NCBI GenBank assembly: GCA_026122225.1
Contig: JANEZZ010001497.1
Location: forward strand, 1,240,001 to 1,304,000
Source of the DNA: Heloderma charlesbogerti
Taxonomy: Eukaryota; Chordata; Lepidosauria; Squamata; Helodermatidae
Length of the DNA: 64,000 nucleotides
Direction of reading: 5' to 3'
Position numbers and translations under genes: made by a program. Each line of letters opens with the position of its first letter. Positions within the stretch are counted from its first letter, which is position 1. Below the pieces are notes generated by a model. The model was not told the DNA's origin. It did no database searches and saw only the letters and a program-made list of their open reading frames with translations. Shown here one piece after another: positions 1-12,041 of this stretch.

Positions 1-700
1 CATCTCTAAATAAATAAATCTCTAAGTGTAATCAAAAGTAAGCACCAAAGCATTTTGATTATACCAAAGTGGGCCTTGTCTGAAATAATTGGATGTAGGG
101 ATGACCTTTGCTGGCCTTCCCGGGACTTGCTGGAGTTCCACAGTGTACCCAGATCTGCCCACATCTGCGAATCAAGCCACGGTTTTCCCCATGAAATATG
201 GGAACTTTTAACGTATGTTCTTTTCATTTGCGGAAATAGACATTTGCACAAATTGCAGCACAATTTGTGTAATTTGCACAAATAGTGACATAAATTTGTG
301 CAAATTACAAAAATCACAGGCATAATTCATGAAAATTATCCAAATTGTAGGTACAACCCATGAGCTCTACCTTGGAGCTGGATGGGTATCAGTGACAGAG
401 TAATGAACAGAAGTTCTAGATTTGCCTATTGGCTTGAATTGAGACGAGGGGTCTGTGCAACTGAAGCTATTGTGCAACTGAATCTACCATTCCACATCAC
501 ATGTGCCCAACTAGCAACCTTTGAACATGTGCAGGATCCAATTTCCTCCTAAATGAGTCACACTTTGTGGAGTAGGTTTTCAGCTCAGAGTAGGAGCCTT
601 TTCTTCTAACATATCTCGATTAAACTGGAAAGCACAACCTTCTGAGCTGTTAAGTACTACTCAAAAGCTTGCCTCATAACTTTAAAAATGACATAAAAAC
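1..700. other. No gene recognised; AT-rich spacer
   Basis: I see no coding region. Around 225-310 the motif ATTTGCACAAATT recurs in both orientations, making a small AT-rich inverted-repeat cluster. The rest looks unique or too decayed to classify. Confidence 0.5.
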
Positions 701-2405
701 TTTTCCTCTTTCAACACCTTGATTTTTACCCAGAAAGCAATTGGAAACCAGTGCAAGTCTTTCAGGACAGGTGTAATATGGTCCCAATATCACATACCAT
801 TTAGTAGCCTAGATGCCACATTTTGTACCACCTGAAGCTTCCAGACACTCATCAGGGTAGCCCAACATAGAGCAAATCGCAGTATTGTAAATGTTGTGTA
901 AACAAGGCATGGATAGCAGTTGCCAAGTCTGGCCCATTCAAGAAGCGCCATAGCTGAAGCGCCAAGCGTAATTATTGCACTAACACACTCCTTGCTAACA
1001 CCACCATCTGGATTTAAGGACAGCATAGGACCAAGGGGCATGCCCAAGTTACACACTGGATCATTCAGGGGGAGCACAACCCATCCCAGAACAGCTTGAA
1101 TTCCAATTCTGAAGTCAGGCTTTTTACTGACGAACAGCACCTCAGTCCTGTCTGCATCTAACCTCAGCTGAAGGACCAGCTGAAGTTTCCAGACCATTTT
1201 TAAAGGCTGACCCGCATATAATGCATTGCAGTAATCCAGATGAGAAGTTCTCAGAGCATGGAGAACTGTAGCTAGGCTCTCTCTGTCCAGATAAGGGCGT
1301 AGTTGGTATACCAGCCTAAGCTGATAAAAAGTGCTCCGTGCCACTGAGTTCACCTGTGCCTCAAGTGACAGTTCTGGATCCAGGAGCACCCCCAAACTAT
1401 GAACCTGATCCTTTAGGGGGAGTGCAACCCCCTCCAGAACAGGTTGAATACCACCTAGCTGGGCAGACGAACCACCCACTAACAGTACCTCCATCCTGTC
1501 TGGATTGAATTTGAGTTTATTGGCCCTCATCCAGTCCATTACCGTGCCCAGGCACTGATTCAGAACAGCCACTGCATCACCTGGGTTTGATGAAAAAGAG
1601 AGGCAGAGCTGGGTGTCATCCACATATTGATGGCACCTCAGCCCACACCTCCAGATAACCTCCCCCAGCAGTTTCATGTAGATGTTAAACAGCATGGGAG
1701 ATTAAATCGAGCCCTACGGAACCCCATGGTACAATTGCCATGGCACAGAGCAACAATCTCCCAGCACCACCTTCTGGAATTGGCCATCCTAGTAGGAGCA
1801 GAACCACTGCAGTGCAGTGCCTCCAACTCCCAACCCAGACAACCTATCCAGAAGGATACCATGGTCGATGGTATTGAAAGCTGCTGAGACGTCCAGAAGA
1901 ATCAACAGGGTCACACTCTCCTTGTCTCTCTCCTGGCAGAGGTCATCCCACAGGGCGACCAAGGCAGTTTCCATTCCAAAACCAGGCCTGAAGCCCAAGT
2001 GAAATGGATCTAAATAATCTGTTTCATTCAAGAGTGCCTGGAGCTGTCCTGCAACCACCTGCTCAAGCACCTTGCCCAGGAAGGGGATGTTGGCCATTGT
2101 TAACATCCTCTGGGTCCAGGTTAGGCTTTTTCAGGAGTGGTCTGATTACCACCTCTTTTAAAGAGGCCGGTACCACTCCCTCTCTCAAGGAGGAATTTAC
2201 AACCTCCTGGACCCAGCCAGACATTCCCTCTTGTTTGATGCAATAAGCCATTAAGGGCAAGAGTCAAGCACACAAGTGGTTGATTGGACTTGGCCAAGCC
2301 TCATCCTCAGGCCTCAATAACTGAAACTCATCCAATAAAATTGGACCAGACGGTGCTCTGAACGCCTCTACCAATGGAACTGCATTAATCATGGTGTCCA
2401 ATTCA
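700..2405 (-). mobile_element. CR1/L2-type LINE, reverse-transcriptase part, degenerate
   Basis: Read on the minus strand, the frames give a non-LTR retrotransposon polymerase in pieces. First comes a pre-RT stretch ending in [11 protein letters not shown] (about 2260-2120). Then the RT core with [18 protein letters not shown] and [23 protein letters not shown] (about 2106-1790), and the YVDDTQLCLSF box with its catalytic Asp pair near 1620. The thumb region contains NKLKFNPDRMEVLLVGG, followed by a C-terminal part with LDYCNALYAG and LQLVQNVASRLL. It is broken by frameshifts, for example between the frames that end near 1790 and start near 1695. The endonuclease domain is missing, so it is a 5'-truncated dead copy. 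The CR1/L2 assignment comes from motif style and was not tested by phylogeny. Confidence 0.85.
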
Positions 2406-3397
2406 TGATGAGTCTGAGTGACTTTATCTTCAAAGTGCCGTGCAAACTCCTCATCACATTGTGCAACTTGTCACAATATATAGTTCTCCAGAGAGTGACT
2501 CAAGCATCTTTACCCTTACTAACTGCTTCAGACTGCCCCATAAACGCGGGAACTGACCAGGCTGTAGTTAGCAACAGAGAGTACTTAGGACTAATCATGT
2601 CATCAACCTAGTTCACGTCCATGTTCCAGAGAACAACTAGGATTTCAGCCAGGATACCAATTGTCAATCGGGAACACCTCAGGGGCTATAAGAAAACTAG
2701 GGATATGTGAGGAATCTGCTCTGTCAAATTGTTGTTTGTTGCTGTTGTTGTTGTTGTTGTTGTTGCTGTTTTGCAGTTTTCTCCCATCCACATGGCCTAG
2801 AGATAGATGTGGATCTGGACATTTCAGGACCTGGAATATATTCCACAGATCAGTCAATGGGCAGCATGTATAATGATGCCAAAAGGTGCACATTTTTTTA
2901 AAACACCAAAACAAAAATCCATACAGTTTTCCCATAAACCCCCCCAAGGTGGAGTCTTTAATAGGATTTCTAAACTGGTGCTACATTACTAACGTTCGCA
3001 TCATATCTTAACAAATAATTTACATGGAGGACAACATGGTCAAAAGCCCCACATTCCATGGCTGCTAAAGAACCAACTGTACTAACTTGGAGGTACTTTT
3101 CAGTTTAGTTCATTTTAGTTGTTTTACATGTACTCTTCAGTTCATTTCACTTTATTTCTTTCCGCTATGGACTACAAGAGCTGAAATTAGGAAACAAAAT
3201 ACAAACTGTTTAATAAAAATGTTCAGTCAATTAAAACAACAACAACATGTTTCCATAACAGTGAACTCTGAATATCTTTAGTTTTATGTACCATAAATGA
3301 CTTCTTCTTTCTGGTACACCATGACTTCTTGAAGCATGATGAACCAAGAGTTTCTTCCATGACACACGTAGCATCAGGAACGTTAATGTACAGGTGT
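2405..3397 (+). repeat. Defensin-cluster duplication unit A, 5' part
   Basis: This non-coding stretch is closely similar to 49600-50710 and to 14150-15008, and more distantly to 20880-21138. In each full copy it lies directly upstream of a TATA box and a signal-peptide exon, so it is read as duplicated 5' flank of a defensin-type gene. A TTG microsatellite lies at 2733-2766; the corresponding place in the 49.6 kb copy has a short GTTT run. Its continuity with the promoter at 8253 is broken by the BovB inserted at 3409-8234. Confidence 0.7.
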
Positions 3398-4287
3398 AAG
3401 CATATCAACCCCTTCATGGATCACTGCCTTGTTGTGGCGAAGGGGCTTGCATAACTCAGTGAACCCATAAGCTATGCTGTGCAGAGCCACCCAAGATGGA
3501 CAGGTCATGTTGGAGAGTTCAAACAAAATGTGGTCCACTGGAGAAGGAAATGGCAACCCACTCCAGTATTCTTGCCAAGAAAACCCCATGGATCGTATCA
3601 CAAGGCTAAAAGTGATGATACCGGAAGATGAGCCCCTCAGGTCGGAAGGTGTCTAATATACTACTGGGGAAGAGCAGAGAGGATTTCCAAGTAGCGCCAG
3701 AAAGAGTGAAGTGGCTGGGCCAAAGCCAAAAGGGCACTCAGCTGTGGATGTGTCTGGTGGTGAAAAGAAAATCCGATGCTGTAAAGAACAATATTGTTTA
3801 GGAACCTGGAATGTCAGATCAATGAATCAAGGTAAGCTGGAGGTGGTCAAACATGAGATGGCAAGATTGAACATCGACATCTTGGGAATCAGCCAACTAA
3901 AATGGACAAGCATGGGCAAATTTAATTCAGGTGACCATCATATCTACTACTGTGGGCAAGAATCCCTTAGAAGAAATGGAGTAGCACTCATAGTCAACAA
4001 AAGGGTGGGAAAAGCAGTACTGGGGTACAATCTCAAAAACGACAGAATGTTCTCAGTACGAATCCAAGGCAAACCATTCAACATCACAGTAATTCAAGTC
4101 TATGCCCCAACCACTGAGGCTGAAGAAGCTGAGGTTGATCGGTTCTATGAAGACCTACAACACCTTCTAGAACTAACACCAAAAAAGATGTCCTCTTCAT
4201 CATAGGGGATTGGAATGCTAAAGTAGGAAGTCAAGAAATCACTGGGATAACAGGCAGGCATGGCCTTGGTGTACAAAATGAAGCAGG

Positions 4288-5027
4288 TAGAGATGGCGGA
4301 GAATTCTGCCACAGATTTCAGTGAGGCCAAATGCACTGGCATTCAGCCCCCCAAAACCTGTGGTGGAATGGCCTCCCACCCCCTGCCCCCCTGCAGAAAC
4401 CTCCCAAGGGCAAAGCTTACTTGGGGTGGATGTTCCGGCAGCAGCGGCTCTGGCGGTGGCTCCAGCGGCGGCAGCGGCGGCTGGTCTCTCAGCTGGCTGC
4501 TGCGGACTCAAATGGCAGCCACCACGCCATTTGCATAGCTGCCTTTGCAGCTTACGTAGCCTGTCACGGCAAGCAAAAAAACAACAACCGTGTACGCAAA
4601 TGGTGGTGGCTACGGTGGCCGCCATTTGCGTTGCCTTTTTTTTGCAGTTTTAGCCTATGTAAATATTTATGTAAGCTATTAAGGTGAAAAAAAGAGGAAC
4701 GCAAATAGCATAGTGGACACTATTTGCGTTCCTTTTTTTCCCTACTGTAATAGCTTACGTAAATATTTATGTAGGCTAAAACTGCGAAAAAAGGGAACGC
4801 AAATGGCCACCGCCATAGCTGCTGCTACTTGTGTACGCGGGGTTTTTTTTTTCCAGAGGGCTGCCCAGCAGCCAAATGTCCTGCTGTGGGTGGCCCCGGC
4901 CAGCGGCTCCACGGAATCTCCGCAGAGCGGACCCGGCCGGATCAGGATTTCGGGGGGAGGTGCGGAGCACCTCCGCCCCACCGTGAATCACCCCATCAAA
5001 AAGGTAAGCGACTTTCATACATCCCTA
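4288..5027 (+). mobile_element. Palindrome-array hAT-like element 1 (inside BovB copy 1)
   Basis: Ends are TAGAGATGGCGG and CATCCCTA. The 8-bp target duplication GAAGCAGG is at 4280-4287 and 5028-5035, and removing the insert restores the BovB reading across the site. The interior holds hairpins at about 4595-4630 (CAAATGGTGGTGG type) and 4660-4770 (paired AATAGCTTACGTAAATATTTATG arms), with GC-rich ends. Left-facing and right-facing GTAAGC donors lie near the two ends (right one 5004-5009). No transposase is visible; translated frames here are low-complexity (Ala/Gly/Ser-rich). Confidence 0.9.
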
Positions 5028-6421
5028 GAAGCAGGATAGAGGCTAATAGAGTTTTGTCAAGAGAACACGATGATCATAGCAAAAACACATTTCCAACAGC
5101 ACAAGAGGCGACTCTACACATGGACATCACCAGATGGTCAATATCGAGATCAGATTGATTATGTCCTTTGCAGCCAAAGATGGAGAAGCTGTATACAGTC
5201 AGTAAAAACAAGACCTGGAGCTGACTGTGGCTCAGATCATGAGCTGCTTCTTGCAAAATTTTAAATTGAAGAACGTAGGGAAAACCACTAAACCATTCAG
5301 GTATGACCTAAATCATATCCCTGATGAATATACAGTGGAGGTGAGGAATAGATTTCAGGGATTAGACCTGATAGACAGAGTGCCTGAGGAACTATGGACA
5401 GAGGTCTGTAACATTGTTCAGGAGGCAGCAACTCAATCCTTCCCAAAGAAAAAGAAATGCAAGAAAGCCAAGTGGTGTCTGATGAGGCTTTACAAGTAGC
5501 TGAGGAAAGAAAGGAAGCGAAAAGCAAGGGAGAAAGGGGAAGATATATCCAACTGAATGCAGAGTTCCAGAGAATAGCAAGGAGAGATAAGAAGGCCTTC
5601 TTAAATGAACAATGCAAAGAAATTGAGGAAAACAATAGAATGGGGAAGACTAGAGATCGTTTCAAGAAAATTGGAGATATCAAGGGAACGTTTTGTACAA
5701 AGACGGGCATGCTAAAGGACAAAGAAGGCAGGGACCTAACAGAAGCAGATGAGATTAAGAAGAGGTGGCAAGAATACACAGAAGAACTATACAGGCAAGA
5801 TCTTAATGTCCCTGATAGCCATGACAGTGCGGTCACTGAACTTGAGCTGGACATCCTAGAGAGTGAAGTAAAGTGGGCCTTTGGAAGAATTACAAACAAC
5901 AAAGCTAGCGGAGATGACAGTATTCCAGCTGAGCTATTTAAAATCCTAAAAGATGATGCTGTTAAAGTGCTGCACTCAATATGCCAACAAATTTGGAACA
6001 CTCAACAGTGGCCTCGAGACTGGAAAAGGTCAGTTTATATTCCAGTTCCAAAGAAGGGCAATGCCAAAGAGTGTTCAAACTACTGTACAACTGGGCTCAT
6101 TTCACATGCCAACAAGGTTATGCTCAAAATTCTACAAATTAGGCTTCAGCAGTATGTGAACCGAGAACTACCGGAAGTACAAGCTGCTGGGTTTCAAAGA
6201 GGCAGAGGAACTAGAGATCAAATCGCCAACATTCGCTAGATCATGGAGAAAGCAAGAAAATTCCAGAAAAATGTCTCTTTCTGCTTCATTGACTATGCTA
6301 AAGCCTTTGATTGTGTGGATCACAACAAACTGTGGCAAATTCTTAAAGAGATGGAAGTACCAGACCACCTTACCCGTCTCCTGAGAAACCTGTATGAGGG
6401 TCAAGAAGCAACAGTAAGAAC

Positions 6422-7282
6422 TAGGGATGGCGGAGAATTTCTCCCCGAAACTTCGGGGGGCCGAGCACCAACGTGTTTGGCCCCCCGAACAAGTTTCGGG
6501 GAGAAATTCTCAGCCCCCCCGCCTCCCACCCCCCCCGGGACGGGACTTACCTTTGCCGTATGTCCCTCCCGGCGGCAGGTCCGGCCGGCGGTTCGGCGGG
6601 TCTTTCCAATAAAAGAAAAAAAAAAGCCCCCTGATAGGCTACGTGACGATTAACGTAGCCTATCACGGCTAGATTTGCAAAGTCAGCCATGATAGGCTAC
6701 GTAAATCGACACGTAGCCTATCACGGGTGACTTTTTTTTTAAAAAAAGCGTGTACGGATAATGGCAGCCCCCATAGGGAGCCGCCATTCCCGTTCCTTAT
6801 TTGGTCGCTGTAGTCTACGTAAATCTTTACGTAGACTACGGCGAAAATAAGGGCAACGCAAATAGCGTTGCCCTTATTTTCGCCGTAGTCTACGTAAAGA
6901 TTTACGTAGACTACAGCGACCAAATAAGGAACGGGAATGGCGGCTCCCTATGGGGGCCGCCATTTGCGTACGCTTTTTTTTTTTTTTAAGTCACCCGTGA
7001 TAGGCTATGTGATGATTTACGTAGCCTATCACGGTTGACTTTGCAGATCTAGCCATGATAGGCTACGTTAATCGTCACGTAGCCTATCACGGGGGCGTTT
7101 TTTTTTTAACTTTTTAGTTTGCGGCCGGGTGAGGCGAGGCGCCTCCTCCCTGGCCTGAATTTCAGCTGGGTGAGGCAGGAAGCCTCCCCCCCCGGCCTGA
7201 ACCTCACGGGGGGAGCAGCGAAGCGCCTCCCCCCCACAGCGAAAAGCTTCGAGGACAGGTAAGTGACTTTCGTGCACCCCTA
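6422..7282 (+). mobile_element. Palindrome-array hAT-like element 2 (inside BovB copy 1)
   Basis: The target duplication GTAAGAAC is perfect at 6414-6421 and 7283-7290. The inside is a palindrome built of palindromes. At least nine hairpins run from about 6631 to 7092 and are symmetric about a central stem whose 19-bp arms (6841-6859 and 6865-6883) are perfect. Flanking pairs include TAGTCTACGTAA/TTACGTAGACTA at 6811-6838 and its mirror at about 6887-6915, then GATAGGCTACGT hairpins at both shoulders. Outward splice-donor-like signals are ACTTAC at 6545-6550 and GTAAGT at 7259-7264. It has no coding capacity of its own. Confidence 0.92.
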
Positions 7283-8252
7283 GTAAGAACCAGACATAGA
7301 ACAACCAATTGGTTCCAAATTGGGAAAGGAGTACCACAAGGCTGCATATTGTCACCCTGCTTTTTTAACTTATATGCAGAGTACATCATGAGAAATGCTG
7401 GGTTGGATGAATCACAGGTCAGAATTAAGATTGCTGGGCGAATTATCAGCAACCTCAGATACGCAAATGATAACACCCTAATGGCAGAAAGCAAAGAAGA
7501 TCTAAAGAGCCTCTTGTTGAGGGTGAAAGTAGAGAGTGCAAAAGCTGGTTTGAAACTCAACATTAAAACAACTCAGATCATGGCATCTGGCTCCATCACT
7601 TCCTGGCAGATAGAAGGGGAAGAAATGGAAGCAGTGACAGATTATATTTTCTTGGGCTCCAAAATCACCGCAGATGGTGAGTGTAGCCATGAAATTAAAA
7701 GATGCTTGCTCCTTGGGAGGAAAGCTATGGCAAACCTGGACAGCATAGTAAGAAGCAGAGGCATCACATTGCCAACAAAGGTTCATCTAATCAAAGCTAT
7801 GGTTTTCCCAGTAGTAGCGTATGGCTGTGAGAGCTGGACTATAAGGAAGGCTGAGCGCAGAAGTACTGATGCTTTCGAACTGTGGTGCTTGAGAAGACTC
7901 TTATGAGTCCCCTGGACTGCAAGGAGGTCCAATCAGTCAGTCCTAAAGGAAATCAACCCTGACTGCTCATTGGAAGGTCAGATACTGAAACTGAAGCTCA
8001 AATATTTTGGCCACCTAATGCAAAGAGAAAACTCCCTGGAAAAGACCCTGATGCTGGGGAAAATTGACGGCAAAAGTAGAAGGGGTGGCAGAGCATGAGA
8101 TGGCTAGATAGCATCACCGATGCAATGAATATGAACTTGAGCATGGTCCGGGAGTGAGTGGAGGACAGGAAGGCCTGGCATGCTATGGTCCAAGGGGTCA
8201 CAAAGAGTCGGGCACGATTTAACGACTGAACAAAAAGCATATCAAAGATGTT

Positions 8253-8260
8253 TATAAATA
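8253..8260 (+). promoter_or_regulatory. TATA box of signal-exon copy A
   Basis: TATAAATA lies about 100 bp upstream of the ATG at 8362. The same box is at 21139 and 50719, at nearly the same distance from the equivalent start codons. The BovB insertion ends only 18 bp upstream, cutting this promoter off from its original 5' flank. Confidence 0.6.
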
Positions 8261-8361
8261 GATAGGAATTCAGTTCTTTGGATCACCTGGGAAATTGGGA
8301 GCACTTTGCTTCAGTCTCTTCCTCTTGCTGTCTGACTTGAGGTCTTTATCCAGCTTCAGCC

Positions 8362-8419
8362 ATGCAGACTGGTACCTTTTCCATTGTTGTTCTTTCAGCG
8401 ATGATCTTGGCTTCTCCAA
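8362..8419 (+). pseudogene. Defensin-type signal-peptide exon 1, copy A (probably dead)
   Basis: The exon encodes 19 residues starting MQTGTFSIVVLSAMILASP plus one base of the next codon, a hydrophobic secretion signal. Length and phase equal those of the exons at 21241 and 50828. The donor after it reads GTATGC rather than the GTAAGC of copy C, a weaker 5' splice site, and a 4.8-kb BovB sits immediately upstream. No six-cysteine exon is found before the next unit begins, so this is best read as a duplicated, orphaned exon 1. The sequence alone cannot exclude splicing to a distant exon. Confidence 0.6.
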
Positions 8420-10200
8420 GTATGCCATCTATCAAAATGAAAGCATTCAGACATAAGAGAAAGACCTATAGTATTAGTTCACTGGAAAGGGGGTTGTGTT
8501 CATCTATAACCAGAATGTCCATCTTATTTTCACATTCAGCCTCCAAAGCAACTTAAAGAACAAAGGATGAAAACAAACCTTCTTCTGACCCTACTAAATA
8601 CGAATCAAGACAAGGCAAAAAAATAACAATAATGATATCACAGAAGTTTGTATAACCACCTAGTTTTGCGTATGAATTTGTACCACATCAAGTACGGAGG
8701 GGGATTCACAGTATTACTTATAGGAGGAATGCTTTTGGAGCAGGCAGAAAAAGGACAGAGCAGAGTGTATAGCCTAGTTCGTGTGCTGAAAGCAAAAGAA
8801 ATGGAGACAGAGGAATCACCCAACATTACCAGTGGGATGAACTCACTAGGTGTCCTTAGGCAATCAGTTCCATTTCAGTGTCAGCCCTCATTTATTATAT
8901 TTATCATCATCATCAGCTTTAAAAAAAAAAAATCCATATGCCATGTTATAATTAGAGTGGCTGCTCCTCAGCATGACTGCTTGACCAGGAATGAGAACAA
9001 TTTGTATAGATTTGATTATTTATTTACCTACTTGCTAATTTATTTGTATTGATATCTCACCTCTTCCAGGGAGCTCAAGGAGTTGCATCTTCTTCTCTGT
9101 CACTTCATTTTATGTAATTTTTAATGCAAAGCAGAAAAAAAAACCCACCTTTTTTTGAGCATGTGCTGCAATATGAGCAGGCAATATACAAATGCAACAG
9201 AGGTGTGGGTTGTCTTCAAGCTATCTTATGCAGATGCAGTTTTATTTCAAAGTAATCAAACTGATTACTCCACTGAGATTCCTTTCATCAAGTGACAGCC
9301 AAAAATAAACTCCCAGCTCATATTCCCCAGTGGGAAGCACTGGAGATATGGTGTTTTTATAGTATTTTCTTCTCTTTTTTTACAAATATACGTGCACAGC
9401 ATGAATAGAGATAGAGTAGCAGCTTTCACTTGCATCAAATATGGCATCTTTTTGGATAGGCTATCCAAGTTGGGTCTTGGATATTATGCTTTACAATCCT
9501 ACCTTGATGGCAAAATCCAGAAACTGGTACTGGGGGATTACTCTTTAAGCCATTGGTGGTTATACTATGTAGTCCCACAGGGTTCTGTTCTATCCCATAT
9601 ACTGTTCAAAACATGGGAAAGTAATGTGTGGGGTCATCTGGAGGTTTTGTCTGAGGCAGGGGCATTATTAGGCTGGAGTCTATGGAGCCCTGGGCTCAAA
9701 TCTATTTTCCAGGGCCCTGTCTAATCCCCCACACCTTGAGTGATCACGAATGCCAGTGGAAGGGTTTTTTAATTGTCCCCAGCTTAACTGCCATGCTGGA
9801 AGTGATCTTCTATGAGGGAAATATAAATATTTTAACTGCCTAGCAATGCCCCCAGACTGAGGTGTATTATTTACTTATTTGTTAATTTGCTTATTTATTA
9901 TATGTTTAATCCACCCAGAAAATGTTTGTTATAGGGTTCATTGAGTATTGAGTGCCCCCCCCCCACACACACATAACATTGTGTGTTATGTATGTGTTGA
10001 TATAAGAAAACTTCAGGGTTACAAACAAAAATATATTCTCTTTCTGAAGACTTGGTTGAAAGTAAAGTGTGGGAAGTGGAGATAAACTTCCTCCATTTTA
10101 GCAACAATGATAATCTCAGCATCTAGACTGATCCACTGTTATCTCACCTGAAGAACATGTTACCATGAGATGGAGATCCTGCTTCACCGATTGAGAGATA

Positions 10201-10232
<32 letters not shown>

Positions 10233-10950
10233 AGATAGTTTGAATAAACACATTATTACCGAACTATGTGTTTGGATTAGTGATGGGTGAACTTACACTG
10301 GGTGAATCCATTATTTCCTTGGAAAGGAACAAATTCACCCCTGGTTATCTCGGCTAAATTTTCCTTTAATCAAAACTTCAGTGTTTGCAAATTTTTGCAC
10401 TTGCACAATCTCAAAGTGTATAATGGATTCTATAGTTTGGAAACACAGTATGACATCAGGCATCACTATATCATGTAGAACCTTCCTGATTGGTTGTTTT
10501 CACATGGCCTTTCTAAGTAATGTTTACTCATTGTCTGTCACCAATCATGGAGGACATGGAGAGAGGAAAGTCCTCCTCCTGACAGAGCCAAGGCTGTGAA
10601 AGTGATGAGAGAAGCAGTACATAGTTATTGGGGCGGGGGGACGACACTTGAGGACTTAGGCTCATCACATGCTCAGAAATGGCATTGTTTAGATGCAGAC
10701 TGTGCATGCTCCAGAACTGTATAGTTCCCCAGAGAGTAAACACCCTCACCATTAATACCTGATGGCTTCAAACTGCCCCCTAAACCAGGAAGATGACAAA
10801 GATCTAGTTAGTGATAGAGGGTACCTAGCATCAATTATGTCAACAATACAGTGGCTGCTACACCATTTGCATCTGTGGTTTTTCACGTGGTTGAAAAACC
10901 ACAGATGTCTGTGATTGCATCTGTGGTTCCACCCATCCCTAGCCACAATG
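8420..10950 (+). repeat. Defensin-cluster duplication unit A, 3' part
   Basis: This stretch is colinear with 50886-53850 (unit C), including the same embedded LINE relic and the stretch around 10440-10860. An AAAT microsatellite lies at 10204-10232. The site TTAGTGATGGGTGAAC near 10277 is the empty counterpart of the hAT-like insertion at 52715-53092. No defensin cysteine exon is visible. An open frame at 8648-9052 also exists in unit C but is broken there by different changes and has no recognisable domain, so I do not call it a gene. Confidence 0.65.
9390..9735 (+). mobile_element. CR1/L2-type LINE relic
   Basis: The frame contains GIFLDRLSKLGLGYYALQSYLDGKIQKLVLGD and VVPQGSVLS (split here for length: GIFLDRLSKLGLGYYALQ, then SYLDGKIQKLVLGD), matching the RT core of the LINEs at 1790-2106 and 33333-33863. 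The homologous relic at 51890-52110 sits at the same place in unit C, so this insertion predates the unit duplication. Confidence 0.7.
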
Positions 10951-12033
10951 GCTCATTTATTGTGGTTTACAAATATTCAAATACCCAACTTCATTTGGGG
11001 AGGAATTAGCTGAGCAAATCGAGTGGTTAATACTTGCACCAGTTAGGGATGCTCCAGCCTTCACCAAGTTATGCCTTGATGGGAGAATTAGCTGCATTCT
11101 CGGGGAAGCTGAGCTCCAGCCCTAAAAGCAGTTTTCAAGACTGTGGAAAGGAGTGGTCCCGAGGTTTGAAGCATACACCTGTTCACATGTATATGCGTGC
11201 ACACACACACGAACACGTGCACAACAAGGGCTGCAAGAGAGTGGAGGCTACAATTCTACTAAGAACCTCCAATGTACCTTTCACAGGGCTGAAGCTTTTT
11301 CCTGCAGTCAAGAACTAGTGACTGTTGCAACTCCTGGTCTCTGGTGAAGGGGAAGGAGAGCAGGAAGCCTTGACTATGGGAGGTAAGGCATCCAATGATG
11401 GTATCTTGTTCTGGAAAGCAAGGAACCTAGTGATTTCAATGGGAAGGAGGCTGGTCCTTCAGGGATATCAGCATGGAGCCTTTCCTCTGGAAGGGGAGAC
11501 TCTGAGTGATTTCAGCAGCAGCATGGCACCTTAACCCTGGGGGATGAGGCATCTAGTCATTCCAGCAGCATGATCCCAGGCCTCTGGGAAGAGAGGGACA
11601 GGGGACCTCTGTCTGCCAAAACCAGATGCTTCCTATACAGTTCACAGAAATGCTGTGACATCACAACTTTGATGAACTAGACAACACTCTTAGGCACTAG
11701 GAATGGTGCTCCTTGTTATGGCATAAAGACTGAGGTGGGCTTTCATCCTGTACAGCAAAGAAGGTGCTTGGGGATGATGGCTGTACTTGCTGGAAAGAAA
11801 AGTCCTGCTTGGTCCTTCCTACTATCTCCATTCTCTTAACAAAAGATTACCTTAATGACACCTGCTAAGGCTGCAGTGCAGCAAAATGTGCTGAAGCTGG
11901 GTATGAAGGCTATTAGGGGCCAATCTAAATGGAAACGCTTTGCAAAGCAATTTGGGCAAAATCCACATTTTCACAGACTCAAATTAGGTCTTTCCACAAT
12001 ACACACAGTGCTATATTCCTTTGTTTTTGCAGT
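10950..12033. other. No gene recognised; partly duplicated spacer
   Basis: I find no domain in the short frames. A block at 11742-11905 recurs at 13765-13930, so this region belongs to a local duplication. An ACAC tract lies at 11190-11220. Confidence 0.5.
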
Positions 12034-12041
12034 CTATACGG

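Larger units (their letters stand above)
3409..8234 (+). mobile_element. BovB (RTE) retrotransposon copy 1, split by two hAT-like insertions
   Basis: Segments 3409-4287, 5036-6421 and 7291-8234 align end to end with the intact BovB at 60341-63567. The 5' end carries the same short upstream frame (MDHCLVVAKGLA). The frames then give the AP-endonuclease region (GTWNVRSMNQGKLEVV, VIQVYAPT), the RT core (CFIDYAKAFDCVDH; QGCILSPCFFNLY written as QGCILSPC followed by FFNLY) and the C-terminal region (VAYGCESWTIRKAE). It ends in ACGACTGAACAAAAA. An 11-bp target duplication, AAGCATATCAA, flanks it at 3398-3408 and 8235-8245, and the paralogues at about 14988 and 50700 show the uninterrupted site. Stops (for example at 3654), frameshifts near 4185, 5265 and 5490, and the metal-site YADD changed to YAND (near 7461) make it non-functional. 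Confidence 0.95.

Noticed and set aside
4260..4538. Gly/Ser-rich frame resembling a structural or silk-like protein
   Set aside because: It starts in BovB sequence and runs through the GC-rich shoulder of hAT-like element 1; composition alone explains it.
6600..7100. Regularly spaced repeats that at first suggest a CRISPR array
   Set aside because: The repeats are inverted pairs of several types, the spacing is uneven, the element has a target duplication, and the genome is eukaryotic.
8648..9052. 134-codon frame in unit A with a partial counterpart at 51042-51410 in unit C
   Set aside because: The shared reading follows from the duplication; it is broken differently, has no signal or domain, and ends in AT-rich low-complexity sequence.
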